From the NCBI GenBank assembly GCA_963714415.1, contig CAVQOL010000006.1:62001-126000 (forward strand): a stretch of DNA of 64,000 nucleotides, given 5' to 3'. A program made the position numbers and the translations under genes. This DNA comes from JAGXRK01 sp963714415. Its GTDB lineage: Bacteria > Bacteroidota > Ignavibacteria > Ignavibacteriales > Ignavibacteriaceae. How positions within the stretch are numbered: position 1 is the first letter of the stretch; each line of letters begins with the position of its first letter. Below are positions 19,664 to 29,115 of the stretch, piece after piece. The notes under the pieces are model-generated. The model ran no database searches, was not told the origin of the DNA, and saw nothing but the letters and a program-made list of their open reading frames with translations.

Positions 19664-20434
19664 CTACTTTTTCTCTTGCTTCTGTTTCATCGGTAAGCAA
19701 GCCTGGCTATGCGGAACTGCTTCTAATCTTTCTTTAGAAATCAGAGGACAAGTACTACATAAATGCTGAGGGTCCTCAATACAATCAACACAAATACCGT
19801 ATGTACCGTTATCAATCCTTTTTAATGCATCTTCAAGATAACCGAGAAACTTGTTTTCTCTCTGAGCATAAAGAAAAGTTTTCTCTCTTTCCATTGCATC
19901 AGTCCCTTGTTCAGCCATATGAAGAGAGTATGGAGAATTTTCATTAATATATTCACCTGTAGTTGGATCGAGCATTTGTTCTCTTAAATTTTGAAGCTGC
20001 TCAATTATTTCATCGCGTTTTTCAAGAATAATTACTCTAAAATGTTCAAGATCTTTTTGGCTGTATCCCTTAATTTTCTTTAATGCTTCTGCCCTTGATT
20101 CCGCTGTACTATAATATTGATATTCTTCAACTTGTTTTTTTCTTCTAACAGTTTTGCGGGGTTTTTCTTTAACAATCTTAACCTTCATCTCAGGTTTTCT
20201 GGCGATTAACTTTTTTGTTTTCTTTACTTCTTTTTTCTTAACAACCGGTTTTTTAGTTACAACTTTTTTCTTAACCGCCTTTTTAGGAGCTGTTTTTTTT
20301 GCAACTGTTTTCTTTACAACTTTTTTCTTAACCGCTTTTTTAGGAACTGTCTTCTTAACTTTTGTTGTCAGTTTTGAACTTTTTTTAACTGACGACTTTT
20401 TGTTTACTATTTTCTTTTTTGCTTTCTTTGCCAT
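19664..20434 (-). CDS. DksA/TraR-family zinc-finger protein with histone-like lysine-rich N-terminus
   Basis: 256 residues. The first ~100 are almost only Lys, Ala, Val, Pro and Thr in repeats such as KKAVKKKVVKKTVAKKTAPK, resembling histone H1-like tails. A coiled-coil helical part follows (about 115-200, EHFRVIILEKRDEIIEQL). The C-terminal C4 zinc finger is GICVDC...CSTCP. DksA-like proteins bind RNA polymerase through the secondary channel; the tail suggests added DNA or RNA binding. It sits between lspA and ileS, 14 and 16 bases away. Confidence 0.85.
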   Translation of the reverse strand: MAKKAKKKIVNKKSSVKKSSKLTTKVKKTVPKKAVKKKVVKKTVAKKTAPKKAVKKKVVTKKPVVKKKEVKKTKKLIARKPEMKVKIVKEKPRKTVRRKKQVEEYQYYSTAESRAEALKKIKGYSQKDLEHFRVIILEKRDEIIEQLQNLREQMLDPTTGEYINENSPYSLHMAEQGTDAMEREKTFLYAQRENKFLGYLEDALKRIDNGTYGICVDCIEDPQHLCSTCPLISKERLEAVPHSQACLPMKQKQEKK

Positions 20435-20449
20435 TGCGGACTCCTTCTA

Positions 20450-23400
20450 TTAGGAATTAACCTTTTCTATTTGAATTGAGCACTCGTAATCACCGATCTT
20501 CCAATCCTGCTTATAACCGCCGTCCATTTGGTCATCGATGCTTAATTTTTCTGCAAGTGTTTCGTTTGTAATATACTGATTAAAGTTGTTTATTGCGTTA
20601 ATAAGATTATTATCACCCTGAAGAGTAATTTTGATTTTGTCGGTTACTTCAAAGCCGGCATCTTTTCTCATGTTCTGAATTCTGTTTACAAATTCTCTTG
20701 CCAATCCTTCGGCTATCAAAGAATCGTCAAGTTCTTTATCTATTGCAACTGTAACTCCACCTTCAGATTCAACAACCCAGCCGGTTATTTCAGAACTGAT
20801 TATTTCAACGTCTTCCCTGGAAATAAAAACTTCTTCACTATCTATACTCAAAATAATCTGTTCGCCTGATTCAATCAACCTAATTTGTTCTTTACTAAAG
20901 TTCTTTATCGCTTCGGCAACGGCTTTAGCCTTTTTACCGAATTTTGGTCCGATTGACTTAAAGTTAGCTTTAGATGATTTATTAACAAATTCTGCGTCAT
21001 CACTAAGAACCATCAGCTCTTTAATATTCAATTCATCGAGTACAACATCTTTCATTTTCAGAAGTGCTTCGTGTTTAGATTTATCAAGCACAACCATAAT
21101 TTTTCTGAGAGGTTGACGAACTTTCAGATTATTTTTTGCTCGCATTGCGCGTGCTAAATAAACAACATTTTGAGCAACTTCCATTTTATCTTCTAGTTCT
21201 TGTTCGCGGAAACCTGCATCAGGAAATTCAGCAAGATGAACGGATTCATACTTTTCAGCCTGAGTTTCTTTGTTCAGATTCTGATAAATCTCTTCAGCAA
21301 CGAATGGCGCAAATGGTGAAGTTAACTTAGCTACTTTTATCAAACACTCGTAAAGAGTTTGATATGCAGAAAGTTTTTCTCTGTTCATTTCCGACTTCCA
21401 GAATCGTCTTCTACTTCTTCTAACATACCAATTAGAAAGGTGATCAATTGTAAAAGTTGAAACTGCTCTTGCCGCTTTTGTAACTTCGTATTCGTCCATT
21501 AGCTGTTCATATTCTGAAACAAGAGAATTAAGTCTTGAAATTATCCACCTATCAATTTCTGGTCTTTCTTTATAAGGAATAAGCTCTTCGCTGAATTTGA
21601 AATTATCTATGTTTGCATAAAGAGCAAAGAAAGAATAAGTATTAAAAAGAGTTCCAAAGAATTTTCTCTGAACTTCGAGTAATCCTTCTTCATCAAAAAG
21701 TGTTGGTTTCCATGGTGGACTGTTTGTAACTAAATACCATCTTGTTGTATCGGCGCCGTATTTATCAAACAATGCAAACGGATCAACAGTGTTACCGACT
21801 GATTTGGACATCTTTCGTCCGGATTTATCCAGGATCAATTCATTAACAATTACATTTTTGAATGCAATATTATCAAATAACATTGTTGCAATTGCATGAA
21901 GGGTATAAAACCAACCGCGTGTCTGATCAATTCCTTCGCAAATAAAATCTGATGGAAAGAATTTTTTCTCGAACAATTCTTTATTCTCAAATGGATAATG
22001 AAACTGTGCGAAAGGCATTGAACCGGAATCAAACCAAGCATCAATAAGTTCTGGTGTTCTTTTAAATATCTTTCCTTTCTTCTCAAACAAAACTTTATCA
22101 ACAAAAGGTTTGTGAAGATCAATGTCTTTTATTTCAGAAAGTGAAATTCTTTTTCCATTCTCTTCGATAAATCCTTGCTTAAGTTCTTCAATACTTCCGA
22201 TAGCGAACATATCACCATCATCATTAACCCAGATTGGAAGCGGAGTAGCCCAGAAACGGTCTCGTGATAAAGCCCAATCCTTATTTTCATCAAGCCAATT
22301 TCCGAATCTGCCTGTACCCATTTCCGGCGGCTGCCAGTTGATGGTTTTATTCAGCTCAACCATTCGTTTTGCTATTTGAGTTGTTCTTATGAACCAGGAA
22401 TCGCGCGCATAATAAATTACAGGAACATCTGTATTACGCCAGCTAAAAGGATAGGAGTGCGTAATAGTTTCCTTTTTAAAAAGTTTACCTTCCTGTTTCA
22501 TTTTTCTTATAATGCCTTCATCAGCATCTTTAACAAATTGTCCGGCAAAATCTGTTACTTCTTCCGTAAAAATTCCACCGCGTGTTACCGGCTGAAGCAT
22601 TGGGAGATTATACTTTTTGGAAATCTCATAGTCATCGGCACCAAAAGCAGGAGCGATATGAACTATTCCAGAACCATCTTCTGTGCTAACAAAATCACCT
22701 TCAATAACATAGAATGCTTTTTTATCAACTTCGCAATAATTAAAAAGTTGTTCATATTCTGTTCCGGCTAGCAAACTTCCTTTCATCTCTTCAAGGATTT
22801 CATAATCTTTATCAACAACTGAGAGACGATCTTTAGCAAGAATCATTTTTATGTCATCAACTTTTATCTTCACATAATCAATATCTGAACCAACAGCTAA
22901 AGCAACGTTTGAAATCAGTGTCCAGGGGGTTGTTGTCCAAACAAGTATATGAGTATCAGAATCAACAATTTTGAATAAGACATAAACGGATGGATCTTTT
23001 GTTTCCCTGTATCCGAGTGCAAGCTCGTGAGAAGATAAAACTGTTTCGGATTTGGGATCTTGAGGAACGATTTTATAATCTTTGTAAATAAGCCCTTTAT
23101 CGAACAAAGTTTTAAGTGCCCACCAAACAGATTCAATATAATTATTAGTAAGAGTTACATAAGCCGAATCGAGATTTATCCAGTAACCCATCCGGGTTGT
23201 CATTTTCTCCCAGAGATCAAGATAAGTAAAAACAGACTTGCGGCAAGCTTCATTATACTTTTCAATTCCGTAATCAATAACTTCACTTTTATGCTTGATA
23301 CCAAGCGATTTTTCAACTTCAATTTCTACAGGAAGTCCGTGTGTATCCCAACCGGCTTTTCTTTCTACTCTGTAACCTTGCAATGTTTTGTAACGGCATA

Positions 23401-23602
23401 CTAGATCTTTAAGTGTTCGAGCCATTACATGATGGATGCCGGGTTTTCCGTTTGCAGTCGGCGGGCCTTCGTAAAAGGTAAAGGATTTACTCTCATCTCT
23501 TGACGAGATGCTTTTTTCAAAAACTTTATTCTCTTCCCAAAACTTTAGTATTTTTTCTTCTAATTTCGGGTAACCGATTTTTTCGGAATTCTGTTTGAAC
23601 AT
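20450..23602 (-). CDS. ileS: Isoleucyl-tRNA synthetase
   Basis: 1050 residues in one intact frame. The class I motif is PTANGKPGIHHVMARTLKD, and the KMSKS loop is DKSGRKMSKSVGNTVDPFAL. The CP1 editing domain carries TTTPWTLISNVALAVG. The C-terminal anticodon domain includes WYVRRSRRRFWKSE. No Cys-rich zinc tail is visible, consistent with the long eukaryote-like IleRS type common in this part of the bacterial tree. It is the longest gene in the window, and its intactness contrasts with the many frameshifts nearby. Confidence 0.97.
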   Translation of the reverse strand: MFKQNSEKIGYPKLEEKILKFWEENKVFEKSISSRDESKSFTFYEGPPTANGKPGIHHVMARTLKDLVCRYKTLQGYRVERKAGWDTHGLPVEIEVEKSLGIKHKSEVIDYGIEKYNEACRKSVFTYLDLWEKMTTRMGYWINLDSAYVTLTNNYIESVWWALKTLFDKGLIYKDYKIVPQDPKSETVLSSHELALGYRETKDPSVYVLFKIVDSDTHILVWTTTPWTLISNVALAVGSDIDYVKIKVDDIKMILAKDRLSVVDKDYEILEEMKGSLLAGTEYEQLFNYCEVDKKAFYVIEGDFVSTEDGSGIVHIAPAFGADDYEISKKYNLPMLQPVTRGGIFTEEVTDFAGQFVKDADEGIIRKMKQEGKLFKKETITHSYPFSWRNTDVPVIYYARDSWFIRTTQIAKRMVELNKTINWQPPEMGTGRFGNWLDENKDWALSRDRFWATPLPIWVNDDGDMFAIGSIEELKQGFIEENGKRISLSEIKDIDLHKPFVDKVLFEKKGKIFKRTPELIDAWFDSGSMPFAQFHYPFENKELFEKKFFPSDFICEGIDQTRGWFYTLHAIATMLFDNIAFKNVIVNELILDKSGRKMSKSVGNTVDPFALFDKYGADTTRWYLVTNSPPWKPTLFDEEGLLEVQRKFFGTLFNTYSFFALYANIDNFKFSEELIPYKERPEIDRWIISRLNSLVSEYEQLMDEYEVTKAARAVSTFTIDHLSNWYVRRSRRRFWKSEMNREKLSAYQTLYECLIKVAKLTSPFAPFVAEEIYQNLNKETQAEKYESVHLAEFPDAGFREQELEDKMEVAQNVVYLARAMRAKNNLKVRQPLRKIMVVLDKSKHEALLKMKDVVLDELNIKELMVLSDDAEFVNKSSKANFKSIGPKFGKKAKAVAEAIKNFSKEQIRLIESGEQIILSIDSEEVFISREDVEIISSEITGWVVESEGGVTVAIDKELDDSLIAEGLAREFVNRIQNMRKDAGFEVTDKIKITLQGDNNLINAINNFNQYITNETLAEKLSIDDQMDGGYKQDWKIGDYECSIQIEKVNS

Positions 23603-23631
23603 TTAATTCTAACTAATCTTTAAATAATATT

Positions 23632-24249
23632 TTATAACTCTTCGTACTTTTTGATTAATTCTTTTTCTGCCCGAATAAATTCTTGCAGTTCTTTTTCAAT
23701 TCTTTCTTTTTTCAATATCATATTTTTTGATTTAACTTCAGCTTCAAGCATTATTTCTTTTGCTTTCAGATGTGCTTCTTTCAATTCAAGTTCAGATTCT
23801 TTATTCCGATCATATCTTATTTCTTCAAGTATCTTAATTTTCTCACGAAGGAGAACAACTTCACGTTCTTCACCAAGTACTTGCTGAATTGCCATTCCGA
23901 AAAATCCCATTGCGCCAAGAGTAATATTTCTTAAACTGTAAAGAATAATATTTTCAAATACCAGCTCGCTCGAAGAAAAATACTCGCTGAAGAATGTTAT
24001 CATAAAGACACCTAGAATTGTAACACCAATTGTTGTTGCAAAAACAACTTTACCGCCGTGCTGCCAGCCAAGAGTTCTGTTTATAAACCATCCGCAGGCA
24101 AAGCACATTATTGAAAGTACAAACCATACAGCAAAACTATTTTCACCGAAGACAAACAGATCAGTGCCTAAAAAATTGGATGCAAAAATAAGAACACCAA
24201 GTAGCAATACAGCACTGTAATTTGCTAATTTTTTATTAAGTGCCGGCAT
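23632..24249 (-). CDS. Membrane protein with cytoplasmic coiled coil, unknown function
   Basis: 205 residues. Three or four hydrophobic helices (about 12-30, 40-58, 68-88, 100-122) are followed by a long charged helix (about 128-205, e.g. KEAHLKAKEIMLEAEVKSKN) predicted to form a coiled coil in the cytoplasm. I recognise no family. Its start shares one base with the stop of the purine nucleoside phosphorylase gene (TAATG), so it is co-translated. The layout recalls membrane-anchored scaffold proteins; a role in envelope or division, near the DivIVA-like gene, is only a guess. Confidence 0.7.
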   Translation of the reverse strand: MPALNKKLANYSAVLLLGVLIFASNFLGTDLFVFGENSFAVWFVLSIMCFACGWFINRTLGWQHGGKVVFATTIGVTILGVFMITFFSEYFSSSELVFENIILYSLRNITLGAMGFFGMAIQQVLGEEREVVLLREKIKILEEIRYDRNKESELELKEAHLKAKEIMLEAEVKSKNMILKKERIEKELQEFIRAEKELIKKYEEL

Positions 24250-25070
24250 TATAACCTCTTTATTACTTCTTTCATTATTAAAGTCATTTTGGGCTCTGCT
24301 TTCATAGCAGCAGCAATAATTTCATTTACATCAACGGATTTAAGATTATCAGGGAAACATTCATCGGTAATTATACTTATTCCCAAAACTTTCATACCCA
24401 TATGATTGGCAACGATGTTTTCAGGAATTGTTGACATACCTACTACATCAGCACCAATTTGACGCAGGAACCTATACTCTGCTTTTGTTTCCAGATTTGG
24501 TCCCGGTACGGCAACATAAACACCTTTGTGAACTTTAATTTGATTTTCCAATGCAACTTTTTCTGCAATATCAATTAGTTCAAGATTATAAGGTTCACTC
24601 ATATCGGGAAATCTCGGACCAAGTTCATCTTCGTTTTTACCGATTAAGGGATTGTCGCCTATAAAATTTATATGATCAACCATCAGCATTAAATCGCCTT
24701 TGCGATAGTCGGGATTCATTCCGCCGCAAGCGTTGGAAACAAGCAAAGTTTTAACACCAAGAAATTTCATTATACGAACAGGATAAGTGATTTGCTGCAT
24801 CGTATAACCTTCGTAGAAATGAAATCTTCCCTGCATTGCCACAACTTTTTTTCCATTGATCTTTCCAAAAATCAATCTGCCCTGATGAGACTCTACAGTT
24901 GATAATGGAAAGTGCGGCAGATCAGCATAATCAATTTCGTGCTCAATATTAATTTCCTTTACAAGTCCACCCAATCCTGTTCCAAGTATAATTCCAACAG
25001 AAAAATCATCTTCTGTTTTTTCATGAATGACGGATAATGTTTCTTTTATTTTTTCCAGAAGCGTACTCAT
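24249..25070 (-). CDS. Purine-nucleoside phosphorylase (PNP, trimeric type)
   Basis: 273 residues with the trimeric PNP signatures GIILGTGLGGLV (phosphate loop), ESHQGRLIFGKING, MQGRFHFYEGY, and LLVSNACGGMNPDYRKGD. The substrate loop GVYVAVPGPNLETKAEYRFL and late Asn (SIITDECF) are also present. It cleaves inosine and guanosine phosphorolytically for purine salvage in the cytoplasm. It lies 5 bases downstream of the DivIVA-like gene in the same unit. Confidence 0.94.
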   Translation of the reverse strand: MSTLLEKIKETLSVIHEKTEDDFSVGIILGTGLGGLVKEINIEHEIDYADLPHFPLSTVESHQGRLIFGKINGKKVVAMQGRFHFYEGYTMQQITYPVRIMKFLGVKTLLVSNACGGMNPDYRKGDLMLMVDHINFIGDNPLIGKNEDELGPRFPDMSEPYNLELIDIAEKVALENQIKVHKGVYVAVPGPNLETKAEYRFLRQIGADVVGMSTIPENIVANHMGMKVLGISIITDECFPDNLKSVDVNEIIAAAMKAEPKMTLIMKEVIKRL

Positions 25071-25075
25071 GTTGT

Positions 25076-25612
25076 TTACAGTATTTTATCCACAATATCA
25101 TCAAGATCAATATCAAGCTTCTGAGGAGCTGCCTGCTTCTTTGGAAAAACCTGTTCATCGCCTGCCTGCTCAACTTTAACTTCAAGAAGATGAGCTTGTG
25201 AATTAATAATTGCTTTGAGTTTTGAAACTATCAAATCTCTTTCTTCTCTTAAATTAATAACAGCACTACGGATTTCATTTGCACTTTCCCTTGCTTTCTC
25301 AACAATTTGCGCCGCTTTAAGTTCTGCTTCTTTTATCATAAGATTTGATTGCTTTTTTGTTGATTCAATTGCTTTGGTAGATGACTCCTGAGCTTTTAGC
25401 AAAGTGTCCTGAAGATTTTTCTCAATCTTTTGAAACTCAGTTAATTTTTCATTCAGAGTTTCAACAACTACATTAAGCTCTTCATTTTCATTAAGAAGTT
25501 CATCAATATCATCGGCAAGCTTTTCAAGGAATGCCTGGACTTCTTCAGGATCGTACCCGCGCATTTTTTTTGAAAATTCCTGACGCTTAATGCTGACAGG
25601 GGAAATTTTCAT
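25076..25612 (-). CDS. DivIVA-domain coiled-coil protein
   Basis: The start is taken at 25612 because GGAGGGAG lies at ideal distance; an upstream ATG at 25624 overlaps that ribosome site. The N-terminus KISPVSIKRQEFSKKMRGYD matches the DivIVA membrane-binding head, and the rest (about 30-160) is coiled coil rich in Glu, Lys and Ala. DivIVA proteins mark curved membrane at poles and septa. The C-terminus (KLDIDLDDIVDKIL) is short and amphipathic. It overlaps the end of the YggS gene slightly. Confidence 0.86.
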   Translation of the reverse strand: MKISPVSIKRQEFSKKMRGYDPEEVQAFLEKLADDIDELLNENEELNVVVETLNEKLTEFQKIEKNLQDTLLKAQESSTKAIESTKKQSNLMIKEAELKAAQIVEKARESANEIRSAVINLREERDLIVSKLKAIINSQAHLLEVKVEQAGDEQVFPKKQAAPQKLDIDLDDIVDKIL

Positions 25613-26310
25613 ATCTCCCTCCAATCTTTTGAATAATTTCTTTCTCCAAAAATAGCCGAGCCAATTCTTAACATTGTTGCACCTTCTTCAACTGCAATTT
25701 CGTAGTCATTTGTCATTCCCATTGACAGCTCGGTTAAATTGAATCCGTTTTTATTTAATTTTTCTTTCATAACTCTTAACGAGAAAAAACAATTTCGTAT
25801 AATTTTTTCATTATCGGTATAAGGTGCCATTGTCATTAAACCGATAAGATTTACATTTTCTTTTTTAAAACAGTATTCGGTTAATTTCAAAACATCTTCT
25901 TCGGTTATTAAACCTGATTTACTTTCTTCCGAGGAAGTGTTCACTTCCAACAAAATCTTTTGAATTTTGTTAAGCTTTTCTGCTCTTGAACTTATTTCGT
26001 CTGCAAGTTCGAAAGAATCTACAGAATGAATAAACTCAGCAGCTTTAACCGCATATTTAACTTTGTTCTTTTGCAAAGTTCCTATAAAATGCCAGGTAAC
26101 TTTATCAGCAAGTTTTTCAAACTTAAGGTTCAATTCCTGGGCTTTGTTCTCACCAAAATCTGTTAGTCCTTCAGAAATAGCTTCTTCAATAGTATCAATT
26201 CCAAAATACTTAGTTACTGCAATTAGTCTTACTTCATCGGGACTTCTATCTGACTTACCACATCGAAGTGCAATATTATTTCGAATTCGGGTTAAATTTT
26301 CCGCAATCAT
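25609..26310 (-). CDS. YggS-family pyridoxal-phosphate homeostasis protein
   Basis: 233 residues, single TIM-barrel domain. The PLP lysine is in RLIAVTKYFGID, and the family motifs FGENKAQEL, WHFIGTLQKNKVKY, SVDSFELADEI and LSMGMTNDYEIAVEEGATMLRIG follow in order. It binds PLP and keeps its level balanced, without known enzymatic activity. It leads the unit YggS-DivIVA-PNP-membrane protein, the same YggS/DivIVA neighbourhood seen in many bacteria. Confidence 0.94.
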   Translation of the reverse strand: MIAENLTRIRNNIALRCGKSDRSPDEVRLIAVTKYFGIDTIEEAISEGLTDFGENKAQELNLKFEKLADKVTWHFIGTLQKNKVKYAVKAAEFIHSVDSFELADEISSRAEKLNKIQKILLEVNTSSEESKSGLITEEDVLKLTEYCFKKENVNLIGLMTMAPYTDNEKIIRNCFFSLRVMKEKLNKNGFNLTELSMGMTNDYEIAVEEGATMLRIGSAIFGERNYSKDWREI

Positions 26311-26575
26311 AATAAAAATTAAGGTTGTGAATTTATCCGTTTTAGCTTAAAAAAACAACGAAACTTAAATGTTTTTAAACTTATATGAAAGAAAAATCGA
26401 ATTGTTAATATAAACCTTAATTAATTGAAGTGTTTGATAATTTTGATAGCATTATTCCGGAGGACATTAAACCCAAAGTATCAGCATACATTAAATTTTA
26501 TTGATGATTTTAATACTACTTTCAATTTTATCACGTAAATTGCTGTGTTAAATTTTCAAAATTACGGAGAAAATT

Positions 26576-27553
26576 ATGGGACTCGAGTTCTTAACACGAA
26601 TAAAATCAAAAGCAGCAAAGCTTAATAAAACAATCATCCTACCTGAATCTCACGACGAAAGAGTACTAAAAGCAGCAGAAATTCTTGCCAAAGAAAAAAT
26701 CGTTTCGGTTGTCACTCTTGGAAATGAAGAAAAAATAAGTGAGGATGCAAAAAAACTTGGTGTGAATTTAAATGGTATAAAAATTATTGATCATACAAAG
26801 CATCCAAAATTTGATGAGTTCTCAAATATCTATTACGAATTGAGAAAGAAAAAAGGAATGACACCCGAACAAGCAAAGGAAACTTTGAAGCGTGATCTTT
26901 TCTTTGCAGCTATGATGGTAAGAGAAGGTTTGGTTGACGGCAGCGTTGCAGGTTCTTTCGCTTCAACTGCAGATGTTATGAAAGCAGGAATTCAAATTAT
27001 CGGAATGCCTGAAGGTATTTCGATTGTTTCAAGTTTCTTCCTGATGTTGTTTCCCGATAAAACTTACAACTTTGCCGATTGTGCAGTTGTTCCTAACCCC
27101 GATGCCGCACAGCTTGCTGATATAGCAATTTCAACAGCAGATAATCATGAAAAACTTACGGGTGAAGAACCGCTTATTGCAATGCTTTCATTCTCAACAA
27201 AAGGGAGCGCAACACACGAACTTGCAGATAAAGTAATAGAAGCAACCAACTTTGTAAAACAAAAACGTCCCGACTTAAAAGTTGATGGCGAACTACAATT
27301 TGATGCTGCAATAATAGAATCAATCGGTAAGAAGAAAGCACCGGGAAGCACTGTTGCAGGAAAAGCAAATGTACTTGTGTTTCCCGATTTAAATGCAGGA
27401 AATATTGGTTATAAAATTGCTCAACGCCTCGGTGGGGCAGAAGCTGTTGGTCCAATGGTGCAGGGACTTAAGAAACCATTCTTTGATCTAAGCCGCGGCT
27501 GCAGTGTCGATGATATTGTGAACACAGCATCTATTGCTGCGTTGATGAGTTAA
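26576..27553 (+). CDS. pta: Phosphate acetyltransferase
   Basis: 325 residues, the short single-domain Pta. Conserved parts include IILPESHDERVLKAAEIL, VAGSFASTADVMKAGIQII, and VFPDLNAGNIGYKIAQRLGG near the C-terminus. It converts acetyl-CoA and phosphate to acetyl phosphate. No acetate kinase gene is adjacent. CGGAG lies 7 bases ahead of the ATG. The 265-base upstream gap is divergent from YggS and probably holds both promoters. Confidence 0.95.
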   Translation: MGLEFLTRIKSKAAKLNKTIILPESHDERVLKAAEILAKEKIVSVVTLGNEEKISEDAKKLGVNLNGIKIIDHTKHPKFDEFSNIYYELRKKKGMTPEQAKETLKRDLFFAAMMVREGLVDGSVAGSFASTADVMKAGIQIIGMPEGISIVSSFFLMLFPDKTYNFADCAVVPNPDAAQLADIAISTADNHEKLTGEEPLIAMLSFSTKGSATHELADKVIEATNFVKQKRPDLKVDGELQFDAAIIESIGKKKAPGSTVAGKANVLVFPDLNAGNIGYKIAQRLGGAEAVGPMVQGLKKPFFDLSRGCSVDDIVNTASIAALMS

Positions 27554-27589
27554 ATCACAGAGAATGTCTCTTTGGGGATTTTAATTGTA

Positions 27590-27669
27590 ATTCTGAGTGA
27601 AGCAAAGAATCTCTTTCTATCTTAAAGCCAGAGATTCTTCTTCTCCAGATAAATCGGGATCATCAGAAT
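27590..27669. repeat. Nested palindromic intergenic repeat
   Basis: An outer pair ATTCTGA/TCAGAAT (27590 and 27663) encloses a 10-bp inverted repeat AAGAATCTCT/AGAGATTCTT (27605 and 27630). The sequence type (ATTCTGAGTGAAGCAAAGAATC) is familiar as a dispersed intergenic element in many environmental genomes. It may also act as a terminator for pta. Confidence 0.5.
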
Positions 27670-27750
27670 GACCTTTAATGTATGGCAGCTCATTTTTTTG
27701 TCTTAGTGCTTTTCATTAAGTTCGCCTTCAATTAAAAAATAATTTTTAGA

Positions 27751-27972
27751 ATGAGTTTATTTTTCATAGCAATAATAGTTTTCATCTTTAATATTCCGTT
27801 TGGTTATTGGCGCGCAAATGTCAAACGGTTTTCATTCCAATGGTTTATGGCAATTCATTTACCTGTACCATTTATAATTATGTTAAGGTTAACAGCTGGA
27901 CTTGGATTTGAATTTATTACTTATGTTTTTCTTATTGCGGCTTTCTTTCTCGGACAGTTTATCGGAGGATAG
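27751..27972 (+). CDS. Small membrane protein, unknown
   Basis: 73 residues, two or three hydrophobic helices (about 2-18, 30-47, 52-70) with a short basic loop (YWRANVKRF). The aromatic- and proline-rich pattern (FGYWRANVKRFSFQWF) looks like a conserved small inner-membrane protein rather than chance. I cannot name a family. It is isolated between pta and a convergent TerB-like gene. Confidence 0.6.
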   Translation: MSLFFIAIIVFIFNIPFGYWRANVKRFSFQWFMAIHLPVPFIIMLRLTAGLGFEFITYVFLIAAFFLGQFIGG

Positions 27973-28079
27973 AGTTTTTATGAAGATGAAAACAAGCAGT
28001 CCGTTCCCTCTTACTTCTTGCCTATGTATGGATTATTTCCGGTTAATAAATTCAGCCTGTTAGAAGTTAAAGCGGTTTT

Positions 28080-28557
28080 TTACAATCCTTTTTCTTCTTT
28101 AACAATAAGCTTTGCCTCAATTATTTTTTTGTGGTCCAGGTTAAGCATTCCGCCAATTTTCTTCACAAGATGATCTTCATACATATTCAATTTTTCATCA
28201 ATGTAAATGAGCTTCCAAAGATTCTTCATTAACTCAAATTTATCTTCTTTAGAAAAATTATCATTTATGGTTGAAGTGAATTCGTATATACTTATGCTTT
28301 CTTTTATTTTTTGTTCGGAAAGTTCTATCAAATCATTTACGACATTCATTTTCAAGATCAAATGTTTCTTTCATTACTTTTACGATTTTTTTTCTTTCAT
28401 CTTCACTGAATTCACCATCTGCATTTGCCATTTCTACAAACAAAGCACAGGTGGCAACTTCTAATTTTTTCGTTTCGCTTTTATTCGGTTTTGATTCTGG
28501 AGAAACAACGGATTCACTTACTCCCGGCAAAAGTATTTTTCTTAAATAATCGAACAT
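28080..28557 (-). CDS. TerB-like tellurite-resistance domain protein, one frameshift
   Basis: Two overlapping frames form one ~155-residue helical protein. The first (28557-28345) has the TerB metal-binding motif ALFVEMANADGEFSEDERKK. The second, after a lesion near 28345, has LIELSEQKIKESISIYEF and the second acidic motif KLIYIDEKLNMYEDHLVKKI. The TerB family forms all-helical domains with acidic patches and is found in stress and housekeeping contexts; no ter operon is present. Cytoplasmic. Confidence 0.78.
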
Positions 28558-28567
28558 ATTCTTCCTA

Positions 28568-29059
28568 CTATATACTATCTAGTTCTGATAAAAGATTAGG
28601 AACATCCAGAGATTTTGTAATCATTAACAGATTGCCGTCTTCATCTTTGGGCCATTCTTCAACTGGACGATCGCAATAAAGTTCAACCCCGTTTCCATCA
28701 GGATCACGCAAATATATTGATTCCGAGACGCCATGATCTGATGCTCCTTCGATTGGAAAATTTCTTTCCCATATTCTTCTAAATATTTTTGCAAGTTCTT
28801 CTCTGTTAGGATAGACTATTGCAAAATGATAAAGTCCGGTATGTCCTTTTGGCGGTGGTATGGCATTTTCACCGTTCCAGGTATTTAGAGCAATATGATG
28901 ATGATAATCGCCCGAAGAGAGAAACACAGCATTTTTTCCAAATCTTGCAGTAACCTTGAATCCCAGTAAATCACGATAAAATGTTAAGGCGTTATCCAAA
29001 TTTGAAACTGTTAAATGTATATGACCAACTCTGGTTCTTGGATTTATTTCGTAGTCCAT
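28568..29059 (-). CDS. VOC-family ring-cleavage-dioxygenase-like protein (CatE type)
   Basis: 163 residues with the paired beta-alpha-beta modules of the vicinal-oxygen-chelate fold. VGHIHLTVSNLDNALTFYRD opens the first module with a metal His. YHFAIVYPNREE and YLRDPDGNGVELYCDRP supply the second His and the Glu. These match two-His-one-Glu VOC enzymes such as catechol 2,3-dioxygenase-like proteins. The substrate is unknown; no aromatic degradation genes are near. Confidence 0.85.
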   Translation of the reverse strand: MDYEINPRTRVGHIHLTVSNLDNALTFYRDLLGFKVTARFGKNAVFLSSGDYHHHIALNTWNGENAIPPPKGHTGLYHFAIVYPNREELAKIFRRIWERNFPIEGASDHGVSESIYLRDPDGNGVELYCDRPVEEWPKDEDGNLLMITKSLDVPNLLSELDSI

Positions 29060-29115
29060 TTAATTCCTTAATTAATTTCTCTCAAGATATTTTTTATTTA
29101 TCTAAATGAAAATGA

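Noticed and set aside
22376..22771. 131-codon forward ORF opposite ileS
   Set aside because: Antisense shadow of the intact ileS frame.
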